Below are positions 1-7,300 of a DNA stretch of 8,380 nt, in pieces (position 1 is the stretch's first letter; each line of letters opens with the position of its first letter). A model generated the notes under the pieces. It was not told where the DNA came from. It saw only the letters and a list, made by a program, of their open reading frames with translations, and ran no database searches. The translations under genes were made by a program, and so were the position numbers. The stretch comes from Acidobacteriota bacterium (lineage in GTDB: Bacteria > Acidobacteriota > Terriglobia > UBA7540): NCBI GenBank assembly GCA_003171295.1, contig PMYF01000082.1, positions 1 through 8,380 of the forward strand, written 5' to 3'.

Positions 1-1
1 C

Positions 2-313
2 CCGGCGGGACCGCAGAAGGTATTCAGCCGGCTCGTGTCGCCGGATTCGCTCCTGGGTGGCGACAGCTCGCACAACCGGTTTTGGAATCAATTCTTTGAA
101 ACCGGCGGCCAGTATGTCAACACGTATGGTGGGGGGCCATCGAGAATTGCCCGGGACAACGGCTACTCCGCGTGGATCGAGGTCACCCGATTCAAGAATC
201 TCAGCGTCGAGGTTGCTTACACGCGCAGCGTTCACTATGCGTATGATTCCGCTTTCATCATAGTGAAGTACGACTTGACCAAGCTGTTGCGGAACCTGAC
301 AACCGGCGAGTAG
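2..313 (+). CDS. 3' end of a truncated gene, possible outer-membrane beta-barrel protein
   Basis: The frame is open from the window edge to a TAG stop at 311-313, giving the last 103 residues of a protein whose start lies upstream. A GTG at 35 is in frame, but nothing marks it as the true start and the reading continues before it. The C-terminal 50 residues alternate polar and hydrophobic side chains in three runs (SAWIEVTRF, LSVEVAYTRSVHY, SAFIIVKYDL) separated by short polar turns. This is the look of antiparallel membrane beta-strands, as in the last strands of an outer-membrane barrel. The protein does not end in the classical terminal aromatic residue but in a short polar tail (TKLLRNLTTGE). 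I do not recognise the family with certainty; the barrel reading is inference. It shares no visible similarity with the two large genes downstream and is separated from them by 112 bp. Confidence 0.75.
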   Translation, partial: PAGPQKVFSRLVSPDSLLGGDSSHNRFWNQFFETGGQYVNTYGGGPSRIARDNGYSAWIEVTRFKNLSVEVAYTRSVHYAYDSAFIIVKYDLTKLLRNLTTGE

Positions 314-324
314 CTGGCCGGGTG

Positions 325-354
325 CCCCGGAAGACAGTGTACCGGGGGTTTAAT
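325..354 (+). terminator. Weak stem-loop after the upstream gene
   Basis: CCCCGG (325-330) pairs perfectly with CCGGGG (342-347) across an 11-nt loop, followed by GTTTAAT. It sits 11 bp after the TAG of the upstream gene, where a terminator would be expected. The stem is only six pairs and the T-run only three, so it is a weak candidate for an intrinsic terminator. The rest of 314-425 shows no other convincing signal and no clear sigma-70 promoter. Confidence 0.25.
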
Positions 355-415
355 TCCGGTGGCCGCCCAGGTCAGTACCCCAGCACGATCAATCGAGCGG
401 CCCCGAACAGACAAC

Positions 416-428
416 AAGAGGACCTTTG
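416..428 (+). promoter_or_regulatory. Ribosome binding site and TTG start of paralogue A
   Basis: AAGAGGA (416-422) is a purine-rich Shine-Dalgarno-like stretch, with a short spacer before TTG at 426. The frame has a TAA at 351-353, and no ATG, GTG or other TTG lies between that stop and 426. The next ATG in frame is codon 15, which would cut away the basic N-region of the signal peptide. TTG at 426 is therefore the best start. Confidence 0.6.
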
Positions 429-3400
429 AAAACTGCGAGTTCGTCTAGATCGTTCCTCCTGCTTTTTATGGTTGTCGCATGCTCGCTAAGTCCACGACCC
501 ACGTGGGGCGGCGCTGCTGCCCCACTGGAGAAAGCCGCCTTCCCTAATGGCCCCCTCTACTCCACCCTGCCGCTGAGTTTCGAAGCCAACCAGGGGCAGG
601 TGGATGGGCAGGTGAAGTTCCTGGTTCGCGGCCGTGCTTACACACTGTTCCTCACCGGCGATGAGGCGGTGGTAATGCTGCGCAGTCACGCGTCAGGAGC
701 CAGGAATCAGGAATCGGGGCCTGGCGGCTTAAGGCAGTCGCCTTCGTACGACGGACTGCGGACAGATGATTCCGTCCTGCGCCTCCGCCTGGTGGGAGCA
801 GACTTCCGCTCCGCCATCACAGGAGCAGACCCCCTGCCCGGCAAGGCCCACTACTTCCTAGGCAACGACCCGAGCCGGTGGCACACGAACGTCCCCACTT
901 ACGCCCGGGTGAAGTACCAGGGCGTTTATCCCGGCGTGGATCTGGTTTATTACGGCAACCAGAGCGGGCAGCTCGAGTATGACTTCATCGTCGCGCCTGG
1001 CGCGGACGCTACAGCCATATCGCTGGACGTAGGGGCGGCCCTTGTGCCGGCCCGACGGCGAGCACAACGGTCGCCCCTGCAAATCGCCGCCGATGGCGAC
1101 CTCATAATCCACCTGGATGATGGCGACGTACGCTTCCACAAGCCCATTGTTTACCAAGTCGATCCGGCCCCGGCAACCTCCGCGGCGGGCTTGCCACCCG
1201 GCATTCAGCGCTCATCACTCGTCGAAGGTCACTACACCCTCACGGCCTCGAACCAGGTTGGCTTCGCGCTTGGCCCATACGACCACACGCGGACGCTGGT
1301 CATTGATCCCGTCCTGAGCTACTCCAGCTATCTGGGCGGCAGCGCCGGCGATGCCGGCTACGGCATCGCTGTAGACTCCTCCGGCGACGCCTATGTCACG
1401 GGAAGCACGGTCTCCCCCAACTTTCCAATTACTTCCGGGGGGGTGCAGACCACGCCCGGGGGTGCAAGCGACGTTTTCGTGAGCAAGTTCAACCCCAGTG
1501 GATCCGGGCTCCTCTTTTCCATCTACTTGGGCGGCAACGGTGCCGACGCCGCTTCCGCAATCCTGCTCGATTCTTCCGGCGACATTTATCTGGTGGGCAG
1601 CACATCCTCCACCAATTTCCCCACCACCACCGGAGCCTTGCAGACCACTTACGGTGGAAACGGCGATGCCTTTCTTACCGAGCTAAAGCCCGATGGTTCC
1701 GTCCTGGTTTACTCCACCTATGTAGGTGGCAGCCAAGCCGATAACGCCACGGCTTTGGCGCTCGACAGCGCAGGGGACGTTTTCCTCACGGGATCCACCC
1801 AATCGCACGACTTCCCGACCATGAACCCGCTCCAGCTCGGCAATGACGGGGTGTCCAACGTTTTCGTCAGCGAGGTCAATCCCACCGGCACGGCGTTGGT
1901 CTATTCCACATACCTGGGGGGGTCAAGCAGCGACTACGGCACCGCCCTCGCGCTCGATGGCTCTGGCAATGTCTATATCAGCGGCTACACTTACTCGACT
2001 GACTTCCCAACTCAGAACGCCTTTCAAAGTGTGCTGGCGGGTGGCTCTGACGCATTCATCACGGAGCTGACACCTGGCAACATAGCGCTGGTGTTTTCAA
2101 CCTTTTTGGGTGGAAATTCCATCGACAGAGTCTTCTCGATGTCCCTGGATGTCAGCGGGAGCATTTACCTGGCCGGGGATACGCAGTCCACTAATTTCCC
2201 CGTGACCTCCAGCGCATTCCAATCCGTGAATCACGGTCTCGCGGACGCCTTTGTCAGCAAGCTCTCTCGCGGCGCCAGCTCGGTGGTTTATTCAACCCTT
2301 CTGGGTGGCAGCGGGACGGACGGGATTACCGCGATGGCGCTTGACTCAGCGGGCAGTGTCTATCTGACCGGGTTTACCCAGTCGGGTGACTTTCCTCTGC
2401 TCGATCCCCTGCAGAAGATACTCGGGATAGCCGGCGCGGGCTCCTGTGGAACAACCTCCGCGCCCATCCTTTGTGCCGACGCCTTCGTGGCCAAGTTAGG
2501 GCCCTCGGGGAGTCCAATCTATTCCACTTTCCTGGGGGGAAGCGGCGCCGACTCCGGCCAAGCGATTGTCGTCGACTCATTGGGCACAGCATACGTGGCG
2601 GGCAGCACAGCCTCACCGAACTTCCCGGCCACCGTGGGTGCGCTCCAGTGGGCCTATGCGGGAACAAGTTCCAGTTCGAACGCCTTCGTTGCCAAGATTG
2701 GCCTGCCGGATGGTCCCAGCCTGACCCTGAGCCCGCAGCAGATTAGCTTCGGCAACCAAGCGCTCAATACCACGAGCAACCCGACGATGGTTACCCTCAC
2801 CAATGAGGGAAGTGCCCCGCTCAGTATCAACAGTATCAGCGCCAGCGGGAACTTCACTCAAACCAACAACTGTGGCACATCATTGCCGGCGGGCGGAGCC
2901 ACGTGCACAATCCAAATCACGTTTTCGCCCAGCCAAGCCGGTCAGCAAACCGACGAGGTGCTGATTTCCGACAACTCCGCGGGAAGCCCCCACTACATTA
3001 CGGTCACGGGGAACGGCGTGCTCTCAGCAGGTTCCCTGAGTCTCGCTCCCGCCACCCTGAGCTTTACCGCGCAAGCGATCCACACCACCAGCTCTCCGCA
3101 ATCGCTCACGCTCATTAACAATGGGAACGTGGCCGTAACCATCACCAACATCACCGTGACGGGGGACTTCGCGGAAACGAATACTTGCGGGGGTTTGCCC
3201 ACCACCCCCACCGTTCTCAACGTGGGTCAAGCTTGCGCGATCTCCGTCACCTTCACTCCCAATGGGAGTGGCAATCGCCCGGGCAATGTTACGGTTCGAT
3301 CCAACGCGGCGAACGGCGCGGCGGGGGTAACACTCACGGGAATCGGAACCCCGGAGTTCACCCTTTCAGCCAACAGCCGGTCGAACGTCATTCTTATCGG

Positions 3401-4199
3401 CACGACTTCCACGACGTTCAGCATCACGGCCTCAGCCCCCAGTTCGTTTACAAGCAGCATCGCCCTTTCTTGCACTTCCGGCGCGACCTGTAGTTTTAGT
3501 CCGAGTTCGATCCTGGCCGGACAGTCCAGCACGCTGACCGTAAACAACCTGTCGTCGACTACCGCAAGTCCCTTGAACTTTACGGTAACGGGGACTTCCG
3601 TGGGCGAAAGCGCCACGGTAGCCCTGGCCATCTTCCTGTCCGACTTCTCGGTTTCTGCGACACCCTCGGGGACCTCGGTGACCGCCGGGAAATCGGTCAC
3701 TTACACCATGACAGTCACCCCCGCGAACGGGTTCAATCAGGTGGTATTTCTGAGCTGCGGCCCGCTTCCGGCGAATACTACCTGCACGTTCGCACCCCCC
3801 GGCGTGACTTTGACCGGTACGGGAAACGCGACGTCCACCCTCACGGTACAGACCACCGCGCAGTCGGGCATCTTTCCATGGCGTCCTAAGGGCGGTCCTC
3901 CAGGCTTCTGGGGTTGGCCGCTGGTGTTAATGGCCATAACTTTGTTGCTGGCATTGACCGCAGGTCTGGGCGGGGTGGGACCCTGGCTCCGGCCGCAGTT
4001 CAGGTTGGGCCTTATGCTAGCAGCGATCATCCTGGTGGCGTTCGGCGCGTCGTGCAACAATTATGTGAACCCGATCAACATCACTCCCGTGGTGTCGGGA
4101 ACCCCCTCCGGCAACTTCACGATTTTGATCACGGGGACACTGGGAACCAACAACAAGGTGACGCGGGCGACCACGATTAACCTTACGGTCGCGCCCTGA
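426..4199 (+). CDS. Exported SBBP beta-propeller / choice-of-anchor D / Ig-like repeat protein with C-terminal membrane hairpin (paralogue A)
   Basis: This is a 1257-residue secreted multidomain protein. Residues 1-31 are an export signal: basic MKTASSSR, a hydrophobic core, and VVAC ending at Cys19, which fits a lipobox, while GGAAA near 31 is an alternative type I site. About 44-295 is a conserved domain seen in SBBP-repeat proteins (I believe DUF7948), with FEANQGQ, YFLGNDP, WHTNVPTYA and YPGVDLVYYG motifs. Residues 299-758 hold seven SBBP-type repeats. Residues 765-864 and 869-974 are choice-of-anchor D sandwiches, each with a Cys pair (816/827, 921/937). About 978-1070 and 1073-1145 are Ig-like domains (Cys pairs 1016/1022, 1111/1120). 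Two membrane helices (about 1160-1183 and 1193-1209) end at Cys1210, followed by a 47-residue strand-rich tail. No catalytic motif is visible; a scaffold, adhesion or envelope role is inferred. In-frame repeats interrupt the N-terminal domain (694-714, 1029-1080). Paralogue B follows 110 bp downstream, probably cotranscribed. Confidence 0.93.
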   Translation: MKTASSSRSFLLLFMVVACSLSPRPTWGGAAAPLEKAAFPNGPLYSTLPLSFEANQGQVDGQVKFLVRGRAYTLFLTGDEAVVMLRSHASGARNQESGPGGLRQSPSYDGLRTDDSVLRLRLVGADFRSAITGADPLPGKAHYFLGNDPSRWHTNVPTYARVKYQGVYPGVDLVYYGNQSGQLEYDFIVAPGADATAISLDVGAALVPARRRAQRSPLQIAADGDLIIHLDDGDVRFHKPIVYQVDPAPATSAAGLPPGIQRSSLVEGHYTLTASNQVGFALGPYDHTRTLVIDPVLSYSSYLGGSAGDAGYGIAVDSSGDAYVTGSTVSPNFPITSGGVQTTPGGASDVFVSKFNPSGSGLLFSIYLGGNGADAASAILLDSSGDIYLVGSTSSTNFPTTTGALQTTYGGNGDAFLTELKPDGSVLVYSTYVGGSQADNATALALDSAGDVFLTGSTQSHDFPTMNPLQLGNDGVSNVFVSEVNPTGTALVYSTYLGGSSSDYGTALALDGSGNVYISGYTYSTDFPTQNAFQSVLAGGSDAFITELTPGNIALVFSTFLGGNSIDRVFSMSLDVSGSIYLAGDTQSTNFPVTSSAFQSVNHGLADAFVSKLSRGASSVVYSTLLGGSGTDGITAMALDSAGSVYLTGFTQSGDFPLLDPLQKILGIAGAGSCGTTSAPILCADAFVAKLGPSGSPIYSTFLGGSGADSGQAIVVDSLGTAYVAGSTASPNFPATVGALQWAYAGTSSSSNAFVAKIGLPDGPSLTLSPQQISFGNQALNTTSNPTMVTLTNEGSAPLSINSISASGNFTQTNNCGTSLPAGGATCTIQITFSPSQAGQQTDEVLISDNSAGSPHYITVTGNGVLSAGSLSLAPATLSFTAQAIHTTSSPQSLTLINNGNVAVTITNITVTGDFAETNTCGGLPTTPTVLNVGQACAISVTFTPNGSGNRPGNVTVRSNAANGAAGVTLTGIGTPEFTLSANSRSNVILIGTTSTTFSITASAPSSFTSSIALSCTSGATCSFSPSSILAGQSSTLTVNNLSSTTASPLNFTVTGTSVGESATVALAIFLSDFSVSATPSGTSVTAGKSVTYTMTVTPANGFNQVVFLSCGPLPANTTCTFAPPGVTLTGTGNATSTLTVQTTAQSGIFPWRPKGGPPGFWGWPLVLMAITLLLALTAGLGGVGPWLRPQFRLGLMLAAIILVAFGASCNNYVNPINITPVVSGTPSGNFTILITGTLGTNNKVTRATTINLTVAP
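694..714 (+). repeat. Three tandem 7-bp units inside paralogue A
   Basis: CAGGAGC, CAGGAAT and CAGGAAT lie head to tail and encode part of a Gly/Ser/Arg/Gln-rich loop (SGARNQESG, residues 90-98) between two conserved beta-strand segments. Two further heptamers of another type, ACGGACT and GCGGACA, lie at 751-764 in the same loop. The corresponding loop of paralogue B carries a different heptamer family, so neither sequence looks ancestral. Confidence 0.7.
1029..1080. repeat. GTAGGGG-type palindromic element inside paralogue A
   Basis: The 19-nt arms 1029-1047 (GTAGGGGCGGCCCTTGTGC) and 1062-1080 (GCACAACGGTCGCCCCTGC) are inverted repeats, matching at 16 of 19 positions around a 14-nt centre. 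The element encodes residues 202-219 (VGAALVPARRRAQRSPLQ), about eight residues longer than the equivalent VGAHGHAPLR of paralogue B. The opposite strand reads GRHKGRPY, a peptide I associate with a dispersed intergenic palindrome of GC-rich bacteria; that is recollection, not a search. The 13-bp end CGGTCGCCCCTGC recurs exactly at 8337-8349. Confidence 0.72.
1320..2699 (+). repeat. Seven SBBP beta-propeller repeats in paralogue A
   Basis: Seven units start with a Y/F-S-x-Y/F/L-L/V-GG motif at residues 299, 364, 429, 493, 557, 622 and 699 (nucleotides 1320, 1515, 1710, 1902, 2094, 2289, 2520). The spacing is 64-65 residues except for unit six, which is 77. Each runs through a (V/L)D-x-x-G-x-x-(Y/F)-(V/L/I)-x-G-x-T strand pair, an S-x-x-FP turn, and a DAF(V/I)(S/T)(K/E)(L/I/V)-like strand. 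Seven four-stranded units would close a seven-bladed propeller, which is inferred from the count. Unit six has an insertion bearing Cys674 and Cys683. Confidence 0.85.
3903..4055 (+). other. Transmembrane hairpin with lipobox-like cysteine, paralogue A C-terminus
   Basis: Residues 1160-1183 (GWPLVLMAITLLLALTAGLGG core) and 1193-1209 (RLGLMLAAIILVAFGAS) are two hydrophobic helices. The linker between them (GPWLRPQFR) is short and basic. The second helix ends at GASC with Cys1210. The body of the protein should be exported, so the basic linker should face the cytoplasm and Cys1210 the periplasm, as in a lipoprotein signal. The residue three before the Cys is Gly, not the usual Leu, so lipidation is uncertain here. 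Confidence 0.65.
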
Positions 4200-4223
4200 G
4201 CACGCCGCCAATTTTGGTGGAGC

Positions 4224-4254
4224 CTCGTCGCGCCGATACCCGGCGTTTGACGAG
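4224..4254. promoter_or_regulatory. Nested hairpin between the two paralogues
   Basis: The outer stem CTCGTC (4224-4229) pairs with GACGAG (4249-4254). The inner stem CGCCG (4231-4235) pairs with CGGCG (4241-4245) around loop ATACC, with G4230 facing TTT 4246-4248 as an internal loop. That makes eleven Watson-Crick pairs in 31 nt, 25 bp after the stop of paralogue A and 55 bp before the start of paralogue B. No T-run follows, so it is not a typical intrinsic terminator. A weaker six-pair hairpin with one G-T pair lies at 4205-4220. The role is unknown; mRNA processing, stability or attenuation are possibilities. Confidence 0.5.
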
Positions 4255-4296
4255 TTCAAGAATCAAGAAAAGACTTTCCGAGACTGGATGATTTCC

Positions 4297-4312
4297 GAGG
4301 AGGACCGTCGTG
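4297..4312 (+). promoter_or_regulatory. Strong ribosome binding site and GTG start of paralogue B
   Basis: GAGGAGGA (4297-4304) is a near-ideal Shine-Dalgarno sequence five bases before GTG 4310-4312. It fixes the start of paralogue B and is stronger than the site of paralogue A. ATG 4288-4290 upstream is out of frame. Confidence 0.85.
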
Positions 4313-7300
4313 AGTGAAAGGACCGGTACTGCCAGTTGTGCCCTGAGCGCCAGCCGAAGAGCGAGCAAGATAGGGGCACGCCTTCCCTATGCGTTACTGT
4401 TGACAGCCCTGCTACTCGGCGCGGCCAGCATTCACGAGGATAGATTTGCGGTGCCTCCGGTCGCCAAGCCCCGTTCTTCCGCCCAATGGGCCCGCCTTTT
4501 CTCCGCCTTGCCCATGAGCTTCGAAGCCAACCAGGGCCAGACCGATCGGGATGTGAACTTCCTTTCGCGGGGGCAACGGTACACTCTGTTCCTCACTCGC
4601 GAGGAGGCGGTCCTGCGGCTAAAGGGCCCGACGTCAGTTGCCGGAAGTCAGTCGTCAGTTGCCCGCCCCGGGTTACAGGAAGCGGTGGCCCATGGACGCG
4701 GGACGGCAGAGAGTGGCCTGCAAACAACGGACTCAGTTCTGCGCTTGCGGCTGGTGGGCGCAAACGCCGCCGCCGTTACGGGAGCGAACCCCTTGCCCGG
4801 CCACGCCAACTACTTCCTCGGCAATGACCCGAAGAAGTGGCACACGGATGTCCCCACGTACGCCCAGGTGAAATACCAGGGCGTTTATCCCGGCGTCGAT
4901 CTGGTGTACTACGGCACCCAGGGCGGGCAGCTCGAGTATGACTTTGTGGTCGCGCCCGGGGCCGACCCGACCGCCATTGCGCTGAATGTAGGAGCGCATG
5001 GCCATGCTCCCCTACGAATCGCTGCCGATGGTGACCTTATCGCCCACTTGGACGGCGGCGACGTGCACTTCCACAAACCGGTTGTCTATCAACCCCTCCC
5101 CGGTTCTCTGCCACGGACGAAGGACGACGGACAACGGACGCCCGTCCAGGGGCAATACGTGTTGACTGCCGCGAACCAAGTTGGCTTTGCGCTTGGCCTC
5201 TATGACCACAGCAGGCCCCTGATCATCGATCCCGTCCTGAGCTACGCGACGTATGTGGGCGGTTCCGGCGGCGACATCGGCTATGCCATCGCCGTCGACT
5301 CCAACAATGACGCTTACATTGCGGGCGTAACGAACTCCTCGAACTTCCCAACCAAGGGGCCGGGACAATCCACTAACGCCGGCAACGGCGACGCGTTCGT
5401 GACCCAAGTGAACGCGACCGGGACAGCCTTGCTCTATTCCACATATATCGGCGGCTCCGGATCCGATACCGCTACCGCCATTGCGGTGAGGGCCGGCAAT
5501 GCCTTCATCACGGGGAATACAACCTCCACAAACTTTCCTAACACGGCCCCGCAGAGCGGGGGGACGACAGTATACCCCTTCCAGACCACGCCCGGAGGTG
5601 GGACAGACGCCTTTGTGACTGAAATTAATACGACCGGGGACCACCTTGTCTTCTCCTCCTACCTGGGCGGGAGCGGCGCTGACTTTGGCCAGGGAATCGC
5701 CGTCGATTCCACCGGAAATGTTTATGTCACCGGCTCGACCCAATCCGCAAACTTCCCAACCGCCAACCCCTTACAAGGGGCCAACAATGGAAATGGTGAC
5801 GCCTTTGTCACAGAAGTTAACTTCACCGGAACGCAAATCCTCTACTCCACTTACCTGGGGGGATCACAGGCAGACGTCAGCCAAGCCATCCAAGTGACCA
5901 CCGCAGGGGGCAATGCTAATGTCTATGTGACAGGATATACGTTCTCCACCGACTTCCCGCTGGCGAGTCCCTATCAGGCGACAAATGCCGGGTCACCGGA
6001 TGCCTTCGTGGCGGAACTCACCATCAACACCACCACGGAAGCGTCGGCGCTCACCTTCTCAACCTACCTGGGCGGGTCAGGAGACGACCGGGCCTACGGG
6101 CTCGGCCTGGACGGAACCGGCAACGTCTACATTACGGGAGCCACCCTCTCCACCGATTTCCCCACCAGTAGCGGCGCATTCCAGACCACAAATCATGGCC
6201 TGGCCGACGCGTTTGTTGCGAAACTGAGCGCGGCGGGCTCTGCCTTGCTCTACTCAACCTATCTCGGCGGCAGCGGGGTTGACCAAGGAAGCGCCGTCGC
6301 CGTGACCTCGGCCGGGGTGGCCTATGTCACCGGCTTCACCCAGTCCAGTGATTTCCCCACCGCCAACCCGGTGCAGGGAATTCTGGGGATCAGTGCCGGG
6401 CCTCTGTGCGGAACATCCGCATGCTCGGACGCCTTTGTCACTCAGCTCAACGCCGCCGGCAACGCCTTGGTCTACTCCACCTATCTGGGTGGCAGCGGCC
6501 CGGACTTCGGCCAAGCCATCGCCCTCGATAGTACCGGTGATCCCTACATCACCGGCAGCACCTCCTCCACCAACTTCCCGGCCATCGCCGGCGCTTTCCA
6601 AAGCAGCCTGACGGGGGTGACGGGTAACGCTTTTGTAGCCAAGATTGATTCCGCCAATCAACCCTCCATAGCCCTGGTGCCCGGCAGCGTGAATTTCGGA
6701 AATGAAACCTTGAGCGTAACGAGCGCCCAGCAGCAGGTGACAGTAATCAACCCCGGCACCGAGCCCTTGGCGATTACCGAGATCGCCTTCAACCACCCCT
6801 ACACGACCACCACGACCCCACCGACCACCGTAACCTCCGCATCGGCCTATGGCTTTGCGGAAACGGATAACTGCGTCGGCACCCTGCCTCCCAGCGGCGG
6901 CACGTGTACAATCAATTTGACCTTTACGCCTCCCTCGGTCAGTGCCCAGACGGACCAGCTTACGATCACGGACAACGCTTATATCGCCGGCGCCGCCAGC
7001 GCGAGCCAAACCATCACTCTTACGGGCACCGGTGTGACGGCCGCCACGGCGGTCACAGTAACGCCTACCACCCTTTCGTTTCCCAACCAGACCGTGGGGA
7101 CCACCAGCGCACCCCAAAACGTCACCATCACGAACACCGGGACCGCCACGCTGAACATCTCCAAGATCAGCACCAACGGTGATTACTCCGAAACTGACAC
7201 CTGCGGCGCACTGCTCAATACTCTCAGCGTGGGGCAGAGTTGCAGCGTGAGTTTGACCTTCTCACCCACGGCCAGCGGGACCCGCAGCGGCTCTTTAAGC

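Noticed and set aside
4247..4275. Possible promoter before paralogue B (TTGACG as -35)
   Set aside because: At the usual spacing the -10 position reads AAGACT, a poor match, and the -35 lies within the hairpin.
4352..4371. Twin-arginine signal SRRASK in paralogue B
   Set aside because: The hydrophobic residues expected after the arginines (FLK-type) are missing, and such repeat proteins usually follow the Sec route.
5012..5743. Long reverse-strand open frame (243 codons)
   Set aside because: It lies wholly inside paralogue B, antisense to the N-terminal domain and first repeats. Its Gly/Arg/Val-rich composition is what GC-rich antisense frames produce.
1320..6646. CRISPR array or DNA satellite from regularly spaced similar segments
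   Set aside because: The periodicity of about 190-220 bp is in frame and explained by protein blades; the DNA units differ at many synonymous sites.
6254..7117. Long reverse-strand open frame (287 codons)
   Set aside because: It is antisense to the propeller and choice-of-anchor D region of paralogue B. No recognisable domain or ribosome binding site; a shadow of the real gene.
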